NCBI RefSeq assembly: GCF_006438875.1
Contig: NZ_RCZH01000012.1
Location: 62,001 to 126,000 of the forward strand
DNA: 64,000 nucleotides
Direction: 5' to 3'
Source: Flavobacterium pectinovorum
Lineage (GTDB): Bacteria > Bacteroidota > Bacteroidia > Flavobacteriales > Flavobacteriaceae
Shown: positions 51,361 to 59,545 of the stretch, in pieces
How the letters are laid out: the number at the start of each line of letters is the position of its first letter
How positions within the stretch are numbered: the stretch's first letter is position 1
Notes under the pieces: model-generated
Told to the model about the DNA's origin: nothing
Seen by the model: the letters and a program-made list of their open reading frames with translations, nothing else
The model's database searches: none
Made by a program: the position numbers and the translations under genes

Positions 51361-51475
51361 ATTTTCAGGAGCTATTTCCTGCTGTCCGTTATATTCCCGA
51401 TTAACAAAAACTACGGCTAAAAAGCCTTGTTTTTTTAAATCGGGAGATGCCACTCCCATCAGGGCTAGGGCTTTA
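51361..51475. repeat. Dispersed repeat with conserved ends, copy 2
   Basis: The block contains GGAGCTATTTCCTGCTGTCC, TATATTCCCGATTAACAAAA, ACTACGGCTAAAAAGCCTTG, GGGAGATGCC and CATCAGGGCTAGGG. It matches copy 1 (27190-27295) in the core and copy 3 (63767-63852) at the ends. It fills the gap between the phosphohexomutase and glycosyltransferase genes. Confidence 0.85.
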
Positions 51476-51477
51476 CG

Positions 51478-52434
51478 TTAAAAATTAACCTCTCGGGCAA
51501 CTTTATAACGTGCTTCGTTACTTTTAGTCCTCAAAATAATCTCTCCAAGAAAACCGGCTAAGAATAGTTGAGTTCCTAGAATCATAGTTGTTAAGGCAAT
51601 AAAAAACCAAGGATTACTGGTGATTAAGCTATATTTCATTCCGTTATACATATGGTATAATTTTGAAACTCCAATATAACCCGCCAATAAAAATCCTATA
51701 ATAAACATCAAAGAACCCATTGCACCAAATAAGTGCATAGGTCTTTTTCCGAATCGTGATAAAAACCAAATTGTGATCAAATCCAGAAAACCGTTTATAA
51801 AACGCTCCATTCCAAATTTGGTTTCACCATATTTACGAGCTTGGTGAATTACTACTTTTTCGCCAATTTTATTAAAACCGGCATTTTTTGCCAAAACCGG
51901 AATGTATCGGTGCATTTCGCCCGAAACTTCAATGTTTTTGACAACCGTATTTTTATATGCTTTTAATCCGCAGTTAAAATCATTCAATTCAACACCTGAA
52001 GTTTTTCTGGCAGCCCAATTAAACAATTTCGAAGGCAGATTTTTTGCCACAACAGAGTCGTAGCGTTTCTTTTTCCAACCGGAAACCAAATCAAATTTCT
52101 CAGCCGTAATCATTTCATATAAACCTGGAATCTCATCCGGACTGTCCTGCAAATCGGCATCCATAGTAATAATAACATCACCCTTTGCTTTTGCAAAACC
52201 AGCGTGTAAAGCTTGAGATTTTCCAAAGTTCTTCATAAAACGAATCCCTTTTACATTTGGGTTTTCATTAGAAAAACTTTCGATAATATTCCAAGAATTA
52301 TCCGTACTTCCATCATCTACAAAAATGATTTCATAAGAGTAATTATTAGATTGCATCACTTTAATAATCCACGTGTAGAGTTCTTTCAGTGATTCCTCCT
52401 CGTTTAGAAGCGGTATAAGTATAGATAAATTCAT
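51478..52434 (-). CDS. Family 2 glycosyltransferase with two C-terminal membrane segments
   Basis: The GT-A fold starts LSILIPLLNEEESLKELYTW, with IIFVDDGSTDNSW and the metal-binding MDADLQDSPDEIP, then NDFNCGLKAYK and two membrane helices (about 230-300). This is the layout of polyprenyl-phosphate glucosyl or mannosyl transferases (GtrB/DPM1 type) that load a sugar onto undecaprenyl phosphate on the inner membrane. It is probably transcribed with the DUF4199 gene 7 bp upstream. Confidence 0.92.
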   Translation of the reverse strand: MNLSILIPLLNEEESLKELYTWIIKVMQSNNYSYEIIFVDDGSTDNSWNIIESFSNENPNVKGIRFMKNFGKSQALHAGFAKAKGDVIITMDADLQDSPDEIPGLYEMITAEKFDLVSGWKKKRYDSVVAKNLPSKLFNWAARKTSGVELNDFNCGLKAYKNTVVKNIEVSGEMHRYIPVLAKNAGFNKIGEKVVIHQARKYGETKFGMERFINGFLDLITIWFLSRFGKRPMHLFGAMGSLMFIIGFLLAGYIGVSKLYHMYNGMKYSLITSNPWFFIALTTMILGTQLFLAGFLGEIILRTKSNEARYKVAREVNF

Positions 52435-52441
52435 TTAATTT

Positions 52442-52972
52442 TTATTCTTGTGTAGATTTGCTTTTAAAAAATGCTGCGAAAATTAAACCAAAAACAGAAC
52501 TGATTACGATTGCAAAAGCAGATCCCTTTAATAGTTCAAATGTTGAATAAGGATTGTTTAATTTCATTTTTGCAATAGTTTCATTGATAACCGATGCCTG
52601 AGATCCAAATTTTTGCATCATTTCAACGGTATATTTAATCACTAATTCGTGTACAGTTTCTTTTGCACCCGGATCAATAACGTTAAATAGAAGAATATTA
52701 AATAAAGTAGAAATTAGAATTCCAATTACTGCCGCAATAAAGTAAGTCGTAAAGGCATCTTTAAAAGGAAAAACACCATTTAATTCTTTCTTAGTTTTAG
52801 AAAGTAAAAGAATGCTAATAGTCAGACTTATAGCTATTCCAACAAGTCCAACCCACCATGCAGTGAATAAATGTAGATCAACCGCATATATAGTTGCAGT
52901 AATTAATGCAGATGCAATTCCGATCATTACACCATAAGTAATACCATTCTTTTTTATAACTTCATTGATCAT
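52442..52972 (-). CDS. DUF4199 family membrane protein
   Basis: The 176-residue protein has four membrane segments (about 11-30, 35-57, 70-95 and 150-170) and a soluble loop between the last two (about 96-145). The pattern KNGITYGVMIGIASALITAT and FKDAFTTYFIAAVIGILIST is typical of DUF4199 of Bacteroidota. The function is unknown; the stable position upstream of the GT2 gene, 7 bp apart, suggests a link to lipid-linked sugar synthesis. Confidence 0.9.
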   Translation of the reverse strand: MINEVIKKNGITYGVMIGIASALITATIYAVDLHLFTAWWVGLVGIAISLTISILLLSKTKKELNGVFPFKDAFTTYFIAAVIGILISTLFNILLFNVIDPGAKETVHELVIKYTVEMMQKFGSQASVINETIAKMKLNNPYSTFELLKGSAFAIVISSVFGLIFAAFFKSKSTQE

Positions 52973-53075
52973 ATTCTTATATGTTTAAAATTAATCCACA
53001 AATATAGCAATTCCCAATATATTGAGCGGTAAAAAAAGCTTTTTGAATTTAACTAAAAAAAAGTGGGCTAAACAT

Positions 53076-53104
53076 TTGTATATTAAAAAAGAATTGTAAA
53101 TTTG
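53076..53104 (+). promoter_or_regulatory. Promoter of rpmE2
   Basis: TTG (53076-53078) and TAAATTTG (53097-53104) are 18 bp apart, matching the phylum consensus. The leader to the L31 ATG would be about 110 nt, unusually long for this genome, and contains a possible short ORF. Confidence 0.8.
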
Positions 53105-53171
53105 CAGACTCAAAATAATTAAAAGTTTTTAAACAAAAAAGAGTATCCTTTATTTACACCTTTTTCTAACC

Positions 53172-53213
53172 ATGGAAAAGCTTCAAAATAAAAATGCTCT
53201 AAACAATAAATAA
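53172..53213 (+). CDS. Possible 13-codon leader ORF before rpmE2
   Basis: ATG GAA AAG CTT starts a frame of 13 codons (MEKLQNKNALNNK) ending in TAA 10 bases before the rpmE2 ATG, inside the long leader. It could regulate L31 translation, or it could be chance in an A-rich leader. No homology is seen. Confidence 0.25.
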   Translation: MEKLQNKNALNNK

Positions 53214-53222
53214 AAGAAAAAG

Positions 53223-53474
53223 ATGAAAAAAGGAATTCACCCAGAAAATTACAGATTAGTTGCATTTAAAGACATGTCAAATGACGAAGTTTTTATCACT
53301 AAATCTACTGCAGATACAAGAGAAACAATTGAAGTTGACGGAGTTGAGTATCCAGTTGTAAAAATGGAGATTTCTAGAACATCTCACCCTTTTTATACTG
53401 GTAAATCTAAACTTATCGATACTGCAGGACGTATTGATAAATTCAAAACTAAATATGCTAAACACGCTAAATAA
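53223..53474 (+). CDS. rpmE2: 50S ribosomal protein L31, type B
   Basis: The 83-residue protein starts MKKGIHPENYRLVAFKDMSN and has the type B features: an insertion (ETIEVDGVEYPVVKMEISR), the motif SHPFYTGKSKL and no zinc-binding CxxC. Type B L31 replaces the zinc form when zinc is scarce in many bacteria. Whether a type A copy exists elsewhere cannot be seen here. It is a single gene with its own promoter and terminator. Confidence 0.97.
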   Translation: MKKGIHPENYRLVAFKDMSNDEVFITKSTADTRETIEVDGVEYPVVKMEISRTSHPFYTGKSKLIDTAGRIDKFKTKYAKHAK

Positions 53475-53496
53475 TAAAAGCTGTTTTTACTTATAT

Positions 53497-53524
53497 AAAG
53501 CCTTCCAATCGGAAGGCTTTTTTT
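53497..53524 (+). terminator. Terminator of rpmE2
   Basis: A perfect 10-bp stem (AAAGCCTTCC, 53497-53506, with GGAAGGCTTT, 53511-53520) and loop AATC is followed by Ts, 23 bp past the stop. Confidence 0.9.
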
Positions 53525-53564
53525 ATGGAGTTAATTTACGCAAGTTTAATATCCAACGATTTTT

Positions 53565-53675
53565 TTGCCACTCCCGATAGCTATCGGGATATATAGATTA
53601 AAAAGATTTTTCTCGGCCACGAATTTCACGAATTTTCACAAATTAATTCGTGCTGATTCGTGAAATTCGTGGCTA
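53565..53675. repeat. Two palindromic elements in the rpmE2-GlmU gap
   Basis: CTCCCGATAGCTATCGGGAT (from about 53571) is a short palindrome. It is followed by an inverted repeat with arms GCCACGAATTTCACGAA (from about 53616) and TTCGTGAAATTCGTGGC (ending at about 53673), a 17-bp stem. The remainder of the 342-bp gap has no gene. A -7-like TAACTTTG at 53812-53819 probably serves the next gene. Confidence 0.8.
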
Positions 53676-53866
53676 ATAAACTTTGTAAATTTTGCGAGAA
53701 TCTTTGTGTGTGGTAAAATGTCAATATACTAGTCCTATTGGTGAGGAAAAGACGATAGAATTTTCGTGGTTTTGAATAAGAATACGTTTAATGAAACAAA
53801 TAAAATATTTGTAACTTTGAACTCGATAACCAAATCAGATTTTAACAAGTACCAAATTTTTTATTT

Positions 53867-55042
53867 ATGAATTACATTCTTTTTGACGGTCCCGTCCGGA
53901 ATGCTTTATTGCCTTTTACATTCACAAGACCTGTTGCTGATATCTTAATTGGAATCATGACGATTCGTCAAAAATGGGAAGCGCGCTTAGGTTCAACTAT
54001 AACTACTATTACCGAAGATTACTTATCAACGAAATTTCCAATGGTGGAAATGGAAGAAAATGTAATGATAAACGCGGCGTATTTGCCAAACGATACTTTG
54101 GCAGAAATGGTTTCTGATTTAAAAGAAAATCAAGCTATTTTTAAAGGTGATGATGTAATCGCTTTTTTTACAACAGAAAATCAGGAAGAAGTAGATTTCG
54201 ATTCATACGAAATAATTCAATACAACGATAATTGTTTAACGGTCGAACATACCTGGGACATATTTTCTAAAAATGATGCAGCAATTCGTGAAGACTTCGC
54301 TTATTTAACCGAAGACAGAAAATCACTACCAATTCCAAAAAGTGTTAATACAATTGCGCCGGAGAATGTATTTATTGAAGAAGGAGCAAAATTGGAGTTT
54401 GTGACTTTGAACGCTTCAACAGGTCCTATATATATAGGTAAGAATACCGAAATTATGGAAGGAACTGTAATTCGTGGTCCTTTTGCTTTATGCGAAAATG
54501 CACAAGTAAAACTAAACGCTAAAGTTTACGGAGCAACAACAGTTGGTCCGGGATCAAGAATAGGAGGAGAGGTTAAAAATTCTGTTCTTTTTGCAAATTC
54601 AAACAAAGGACATGATGGATTTTTAGGAGATTCTGTATTGGGCGAATGGTGTAATATTGGAGCCGACAGTAACAACTCGAACCTAAAAAACAACTACGAA
54701 GAAGTAAAATTATGGAGTTACGAAACTGAAGGTTTTGCTAAAACCGGACTTCAGTTTTGTGGTTTAATGATGGGAGATCACAGCAAATGCGGAATCAATA
54801 CTATGTTTAATACCGGAACTGTAGTAGGAGTAAGTGCTAATATTTTTGGAAGTGGTTTTCCTCGCAATTTTGTTCCGAGTTTTTCTTGGGGCGGAGCTGC
54901 CGGATTTACGACTTATGTTACCAAGAAAGCTTTTGAAACTGCAAAATTAGTTATGGGAAGAAGAAATATAGACTTCGATGAAACTGAATCTGCAATCTTA
55001 GAACACATTTTTGAGGAAACTAAAAAATGGAGAAAAGATTAA
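53867..55042 (+). CDS. GlmU-like putative sugar nucleotidyltransferase
   Basis: The 391-residue protein starts NYILFDGPVRNALLPFTFTR. This is the Bacteroidota NTP_transf_4-type N-terminal domain, which lacks the usual GxGTRM nucleotide loop. From about 165 it shows left-handed beta-helix hexapeptide turns (GKNTEIMEGTVIRGPFALCE, then VYGATTVGPGSRIGGEV), an acyltransferase-type fold as in GlmU. It may make or modify a nucleotide sugar for surface glycans, but the exact reaction is unknown. It is monocistronic, ending at a strong hairpin. Confidence 0.9.
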   Translation: MNYILFDGPVRNALLPFTFTRPVADILIGIMTIRQKWEARLGSTITTITEDYLSTKFPMVEMEENVMINAAYLPNDTLAEMVSDLKENQAIFKGDDVIAFFTTENQEEVDFDSYEIIQYNDNCLTVEHTWDIFSKNDAAIREDFAYLTEDRKSLPIPKSVNTIAPENVFIEEGAKLEFVTLNASTGPIYIGKNTEIMEGTVIRGPFALCENAQVKLNAKVYGATTVGPGSRIGGEVKNSVLFANSNKGHDGFLGDSVLGEWCNIGADSNNSNLKNNYEEVKLWSYETEGFAKTGLQFCGLMMGDHSKCGINTMFNTGTVVGVSANIFGSGFPRNFVPSFSWGGAAGFTTYVTKKAFETAKLVMGRRNIDFDETESAILEHIFEETKKWRKD

Positions 55043-55085
55043 TTTAATTAGATAATTAGTCAATTTGATAATGAGATAATGTAGC

Positions 55086-55119
55086 AAACCCGACAGATTT
55101 TTTGAAATCTGTCGGGTTT
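55086..55119. terminator. Bidirectional terminator between GlmU-like and PepSY-like genes
   Basis: A perfect 15-bp stem (AAACCCGACAGATTT, 55086-55100, with its complement at 55105-55119) and loop TTTG lies between convergent genes. Confidence 0.9.
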
Positions 55120-55131
55120 CTAATTTAAATG

Positions 55132-55575
55132 CTATTTATCGATCTTAGTGAAATCTCCTTTTAAGTTGAATTTTAATTCCAAACCGTTGGTTAGTTTTGT
55201 TTCATAACCATAAGTTCCTATTTCTATTTTGGTTATTTTTTCTTTAGAAAAATTAGTTTTTACATAAGAAGCAATTTTTTTCGGGATAATAGATGCAGGA
55301 ATTTTAGCTTCTTTTCCGTCAACCTCTTTCCAGTTTCCCTTTTTATCAAATTCGATTTCAAGTTTATTGTCAAATTGAACTTTGTATTCTGTAGAAAGAA
55401 TTTCTTTGTCTTCCAGTACGTAACTGGGTTTTTTCGACCCAAAGTGCGTCTTTAAGAAAGTTTGTGCATTTGCCGGTAAAGCTTCTTTTTTAATTACAGT
55501 TTTTTGCGCATTTGCAGAAAATCCAAATAGTAGTCCTGCAATTAGGCTCGCAGCCAAGTTTAATTTCGTTCTCAT
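55132..55575 (-). CDS. Secreted PepSY-like domain protein
   Basis: The signal peptide (LAASLIAGLLFGFSANAQ) sets the start at 55575, giving 147 residues; the frame is open to 55644 but that part is not signal-like. The mature protein has two PepSY-like repeats (LPANAQTFLKTHFGSKKPSY, then LSTEYKVQFDNKLEIEFDKK; the second begins IIPKKIASYVKTNFSKEKIT). Such periplasmic proteins are of unknown role; the family was once annotated as beta-lactamase-inhibitor-like. Confidence 0.87.
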   Translation of the reverse strand: MRTKLNLAASLIAGLLFGFSANAQKTVIKKEALPANAQTFLKTHFGSKKPSYVLEDKEILSTEYKVQFDNKLEIEFDKKGNWKEVDGKEAKIPASIIPKKIASYVKTNFSKEKITKIEIGTYGYETKLTNGLELKFNLKGDFTKIDK

Positions 55576-55682
55576 ATTTTCCTCTTTTTTTGAATTCTTA
55601 TAAAGATATAAATAAAATTTGTTTATATGTAGGAATAATTGCATGATTTTTAAAAACTGAGATGACAGTAGTCTAAATTATA

Positions 55683-55712
55683 TTGTCTAATACTCTAATT
55701 AATCTATCTTTG
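55683..55712 (+). promoter_or_regulatory. Promoter of the ABC-F gene
   Basis: TTG (55683-55685) is followed after 19 bp by TATCTTTG (55705-55712), an exact consensus promoter. The leader would be about 70 nt. Confidence 0.83.
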
Positions 55713-55787
55713 CGCTTTCAAAAAAATACTTGTTGAGAAGTCTAAAAATCTAATTCCGATATTTCGGGATAAAAATCTAAAATCTAA

Positions 55788-57422
55788 ATGATTACAGTTA
55801 ACGATATTTCGGTTCAGTTTGGTGGAACTACATTATTTAGCGATGTTTCTTTTGCTATAAATGAAAATGATAAAATTGCCCTTATGGGTAAGAATGGTGC
55901 GGGAAAATCGACACTTTTAAAAATAATTGCAGGTCAAAGCAAGCCTTCTACCGGAAGTATCTCAACTCCAAAAGATGCAGTTGTGGCATATTTGCCTCAG
56001 CACTTGTTGACTAAAGATGGTTCTACAGTAATGGAAGAAGCATCAAAAGCTTTTGGCGAGATTTTTAAAATGAAAGCTGAAATCGACGAAATCAATGAGC
56101 AATTGACTGTTCGTACCGATTATGAAAGTGATGCGTACATGAAATTGATCGAAAGAGTTTCTGACTTAAGTGAGAAATTTTATGCGATTGAAGAAGTAAA
56201 CTACGAAGCAGAAGTTGAGAAAATTCTAGTTGGTTTAGGATTCGAACGTGAAGATTTTACACGTCAGACTTCTGAATTTTCGGGAGGATGGAGAATGCGT
56301 ATTGAGCTTGCTAAAATTTTACTTCAAAAACCGGATTTAATTTTATTGGATGAGCCTACCAACCACATGGATATCGAAAGTATTCAATGGTTAGAAGATT
56401 TCCTGGTGACATCAGCAAAGGCAGTTGTGGTCATTTCGCATGATAGAGCATTCGTAGATAATATTACAAATCGTACTATTGAGGTTACAATGGGAAGGAT
56501 TTATGATTACAAAGCGAAGTATTCTCATTACTTAGAATTAAGAAAAGACCGTCGTATACATCAACAAAAAGCTTACGACGAACAACAAAGAATGATTGCC
56601 GATAACAGAACATTTATCGACCGTTTTAAGGGAACTTTCTCTAAAACAGATGCCGTTCAATCTCGTGTTAAAATGCTTGAAAAACTGGTAATTGTACAAG
56701 TTGACGAAGTGGATAATTCGGCATTGAAATTAAAATTTCCACCTGCAGCACGTTCAGGACAATATCCGGTTGTGGTAAAAGAGCTTTCTAAATCATATGG
56801 AGATCATGTCGTTTTTAAAGACGCCAATATCGTTATCGAAAGAGGTGAGAAAGTAGCTTTTGTAGGTAAAAACGGAGAAGGAAAATCGACAATGATCAAA
56901 GCGATCATGAAAGAAATTGGTATCGATGAAGGAAGTGTAGAGATTGGTCATAATTCTCAAATTGGATATTTTGCTCAAAATCAAGCATCATTGTTAGATG
57001 AAAATGCCACTATTTTTGAAACGATCGATGATATTGCTGTTGGAGATATTAGAACACAAATTAAAAATATTCTTGGAGCATTTATGTTTCAGGGTGATGA
57101 TATTACCAAGAAAGTAAAAGTGTTATCAGGAGGAGAGAAAACTCGTTTGGCAATGATTAAATTGTTGTTAGAACCAGTTAATTTATTAATTCTGGATGAG
57201 CCTTCAAATCACTTAGATATGAAGACCAAAGACATTATCAAAGATGCTTTACGTGATTTTGACGGAACATTAATCTTAGTTTCTCACGATCGTGATTTCC
57301 TTGACGGATTGGCAACTAAAGTTTTTGAATTTGGAAACAAACGAGTTAAAGAACATTTTGAAGATGTTGCCGGATTCCTGGCACATAAAAAAATGGATTC
57401 TATGAAAGAGATCGAGAAATAA
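55788..57422 (+). CDS. ABC-F family ATPase (ribosome-associated)
   Basis: Two ATPase domains in one chain have no membrane segments. The first has GKNGAGKST, FSGGWRMRIELAKILLQKPD and LLLDEPTNHMD; the second has GKNGEGKST, LSGGEKTRLAMIKLLLEPVN and LILDEPSNHLD. The linker between them (about 250-310, IHQQKAYDEQQRMIADNRTF) reaches into the ribosome. With 544 residues and a short linker it resembles housekeeping YbiT/EttA-type translation factors rather than antibiotic-resistance members, but this is not certain. It has its own promoter. Confidence 0.94.
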   Translation: MITVNDISVQFGGTTLFSDVSFAINENDKIALMGKNGAGKSTLLKIIAGQSKPSTGSISTPKDAVVAYLPQHLLTKDGSTVMEEASKAFGEIFKMKAEIDEINEQLTVRTDYESDAYMKLIERVSDLSEKFYAIEEVNYEAEVEKILVGLGFEREDFTRQTSEFSGGWRMRIELAKILLQKPDLILLDEPTNHMDIESIQWLEDFLVTSAKAVVVISHDRAFVDNITNRTIEVTMGRIYDYKAKYSHYLELRKDRRIHQQKAYDEQQRMIADNRTFIDRFKGTFSKTDAVQSRVKMLEKLVIVQVDEVDNSALKLKFPPAARSGQYPVVVKELSKSYGDHVVFKDANIVIERGEKVAFVGKNGEGKSTMIKAIMKEIGIDEGSVEIGHNSQIGYFAQNQASLLDENATIFETIDDIAVGDIRTQIKNILGAFMFQGDDITKKVKVLSGGEKTRLAMIKLLLEPVNLLILDEPSNHLDMKTKDIIKDALRDFDGTLILVSHDRDFLDGLATKVFEFGNKRVKEHFEDVAGFLAHKKMDSMKEIEK

Positions 57423-58155
57423 GTTTTTCTCTTAATATTAATAAAAGGACATAGGTTTAACCGCAAAGTTCGCAAGGTTTATTTTTAAACTTTGCGAATT
57501 TTTTGTTTTTTATCTGATAAATGATTGTGGGTCAACACAAAAACCTGTGGAGAAACATAAAGCATTTTGTATTGTAAATAATTGTAATGCAAAGTACACT
57601 AAGATTTTATCTAAATAGTATATTTTAAAAAATACAAAGAGTTCGCAATCCCGTCCCGACGCTCAATGTCATTAAGTTAAGAAAAATATTTGTCGAATAA
57701 ATCTCGCGCAAAGCCGCCAAGTTTACATACATTTTCTTTGCGCTTTGCGACTTTGCGCGATTTTTTTTAGTCTTAATTATCTAAAAAAAGCTTAACTTAA
57801 TGACATTGCCCGACGCTTCGGGATCGGGATGTATCGATCCAGCTTTGTGTCCCGAGGCTTCGGGATTGTGTTTTCTATGCGAAAAGTAAAATTAAATCTT
57901 AGCGCACTTTGCGGTAAAATTCATCCCTAATTTATAGCTCTACAGGTTTTCGTGTTGATAAATGATTATTGGGATTGTAAATAAAAATTCGTGACTCGAG
58001 ATCGAAGGACGAACAGACGTAGTAATTCGTGACGAAAAATCTTTCGAATCTGTGAAATCTGTAGCGTAACACGGTAAAGTTTTTTTACCAAATGTTAAAC
58101 TTTGTTGCTTTTTTTATAACTTAGTAAGCATAATCTGTCTTAATTCCATTTTAAT
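57423..58155. repeat. Gene-free repeat field with nested inverted repeats
   Basis: A small inverted repeat (CCGCAAAGTTCGCAAGG, then AAACTTTGCGAA) lies at about 57461-57505. A larger nested palindrome spans about 57653-57818: outer arms CTCAATGTCATTAAGTTAAG and CTTAACTTAATGACATTGCC, inner arms CGCGCAAAGCCGCCAAG and CTTTGCGACTTTGCGCG. A palindrome-like CCCGAGGCTTCGGGA lies at about 57851. The rest is AT-rich without an ORF. Confidence 0.82.
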
Positions 58156-59487
58156 ATGAAAAAGAGTATTTTATTTCTTGCTATAGCGGTTATATTCTTT
58201 AGCCTGCCAGTTTTCTCTCAAACAGATGATGAACCAATCGCTTTAGGTTTACCGGGAGATAATCTTAATTTATATGCTGTTTTAGATATTTTTCAAAAAT
58301 CAAAAACCTTAGAAGATTTTGAAAAAGTCCTCAATGAACAAGATAGTAAGGTTAATAATTTAGATTTAAATAATGATGGCGAAATCGATTATATTGAAAT
58401 CGAAAGCCAGAATGATGGAAATATACATTCGATTGTACTTCAGGTTGCTATAAATAGTACGGAGAAACAAGATGTGGCGGTTATTGAAGTTGAAAAAGAT
58501 AAAAAGAATAATATTCACGTTCAGATTATTGGAGACGAAGATTTGTATGGGAAAAACTATGTTGTAGAACCTTCGGATGCTATTATAGGAACGCCTAATC
58601 CAGGATACAAAGGCGATGCAACCGTAATTGTAAACAACAATACAACGAATAATTACAATACAACAACAAGTCCAAGTTATGTAACTACAAGTGTAAGTGC
58701 ATGGCCGGTAGTATTATTTTTGTTTTCTCCTGTATATGTATCCTATAGCTCACCGTGGTATTGGGGATATTATCCTCCGTACTGGCGTCCTTGGAGACCT
58801 GTTTATTATCACGATTATTGGGGATATCACGGGCATTATTATCATAATAATTATTACAGAAGAACCGCAACTATAAGAAATCCAAGATATTATGATCGTT
58901 ATGCCACAAGAAGAAATACATCTGTAGTTGTAAAAGATAATAGAGCTAGTGGCCGCTATAATACTACATATAACGGAAGGGATTATAAAAGACCAGCTCC
59001 GGTTACTTCAACAAGACCAACAAGACCGACTACAACAAGACCGGTAACACGTCCAACAAATCCATCGACTCGACCAGGTACAACAAATCCAGGAACGACA
59101 CGTCCGGTAATTCCAACAAATCCATCGACAAGGCCAGTTGTTAAGCCAACAAATCCGACAACACGTCCGGTACAGCCTGTGACACGCCCAACGCAGCCGG
59201 TAACTCCAACGAATCCGACAACACGTCCGGTACAGCCCGTGACACGCCCAACGCAGCCGATAACTCCCACACAACCCGTGACACGCCCAACTCAACCCGT
59301 GACTCGCCCGACTCAACCAGTAACTCGTCCGATAAATCCACCGAATCCATCAACGCGTCCGGTACAACCTGTAACCCGACCACCACAGCCCACAACACGT
59401 CCGGCGACACAGCCTGCGCCCAGACCAGCGCCAAGTAGAAGTACAACACCAACAAGTCCGGCAAGTGGTGGTTCTGGCAGAAGATAA
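58156..59487 (+). CDS. Secreted protein with EF-hand loop, aromatic/His-rich segment and Thr-Arg-Pro repeat tail
   Basis: A signal peptide (SILFLAIAVIFFSLPVFSQ) leads a domain with one perfect EF-hand calcium loop (DLNNDGEIDYIE, 70-81). A hydrophobic stretch (AWPVVLFLFSPVYVSYSS, about 182-200) is followed by a Trp/Tyr/His-rich segment (about 201-236). From about 283 to 430 there is a basic, proline-rich repeat region built from TRPVQPV and TRPTQPV units. The C-terminal tail is low complexity and ends in GGSGRR. The function is unknown; it may be anchored at or associated with the cell surface. The antisense frames over the repeats are artefacts of base composition. Confidence 0.85.
   Translation: MKKSILFLAIAVIFFSLPVFSQTDDEPIALGLPGDNLNLYAVLDIFQKSKTLEDFEKVLNEQDSKVNNLDLNNDGEIDYIEIESQNDGNIHSIVLQVAINSTEKQDVAVIEVEKDKKNNIHVQIIGDEDLYGKNYVVEPSDAIIGTPNPGYKGDATVIVNNNTTNNYNTTTSPSYVTTSVSAWPVVLFLFSPVYVSYSSPWYWGYYPPYWRPWRPVYYHDYWGYHGHYYHNNYYRRTATIRNPRYYDRYATRRNTSVVVKDNRASGRYNTTYNGRDYKRPAPVTSTRPTRPTTTRPVTRPTNPSTRPGTTNPGTTRPVIPTNPSTRPVVKPTNPTTRPVQPVTRPTQPVTPTNPTTRPVQPVTRPTQPITPTQPVTRPTQPVTRPTQPVTRPINPPNPSTRPVQPVTRPPQPTTRPATQPAPRPAPSRSTTPTSPASGGSGRR
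59161..59280. repeat. Two near-identical 60-bp direct repeats within the Thr-Arg-Pro region
   Basis: The unit starting ACACGTCCGGTACAGCC at 59161 repeats with only a few differences at 59221. Related shorter units follow to about 59400. The copies keep the reading frame (20 codons), so the tail grows or shrinks by whole repeats. Confidence 0.85.
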
Positions 59488-59545
59488 GAGTAGAAATGAA
59501 ATTTTAAAGAATTGACAATAGACTAACTTTTTTATTTACGAGCTT

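Noticed and set aside
58983..59464. Three long open frames on the minus strand (95-107 aa, rich in Gly/Val, Cys/Trp or Val/Leu)
   Set aside because: They are antisense shadows of the Thr-Arg-Pro repeat region; the repeated DNA keeps other frames open by composition.
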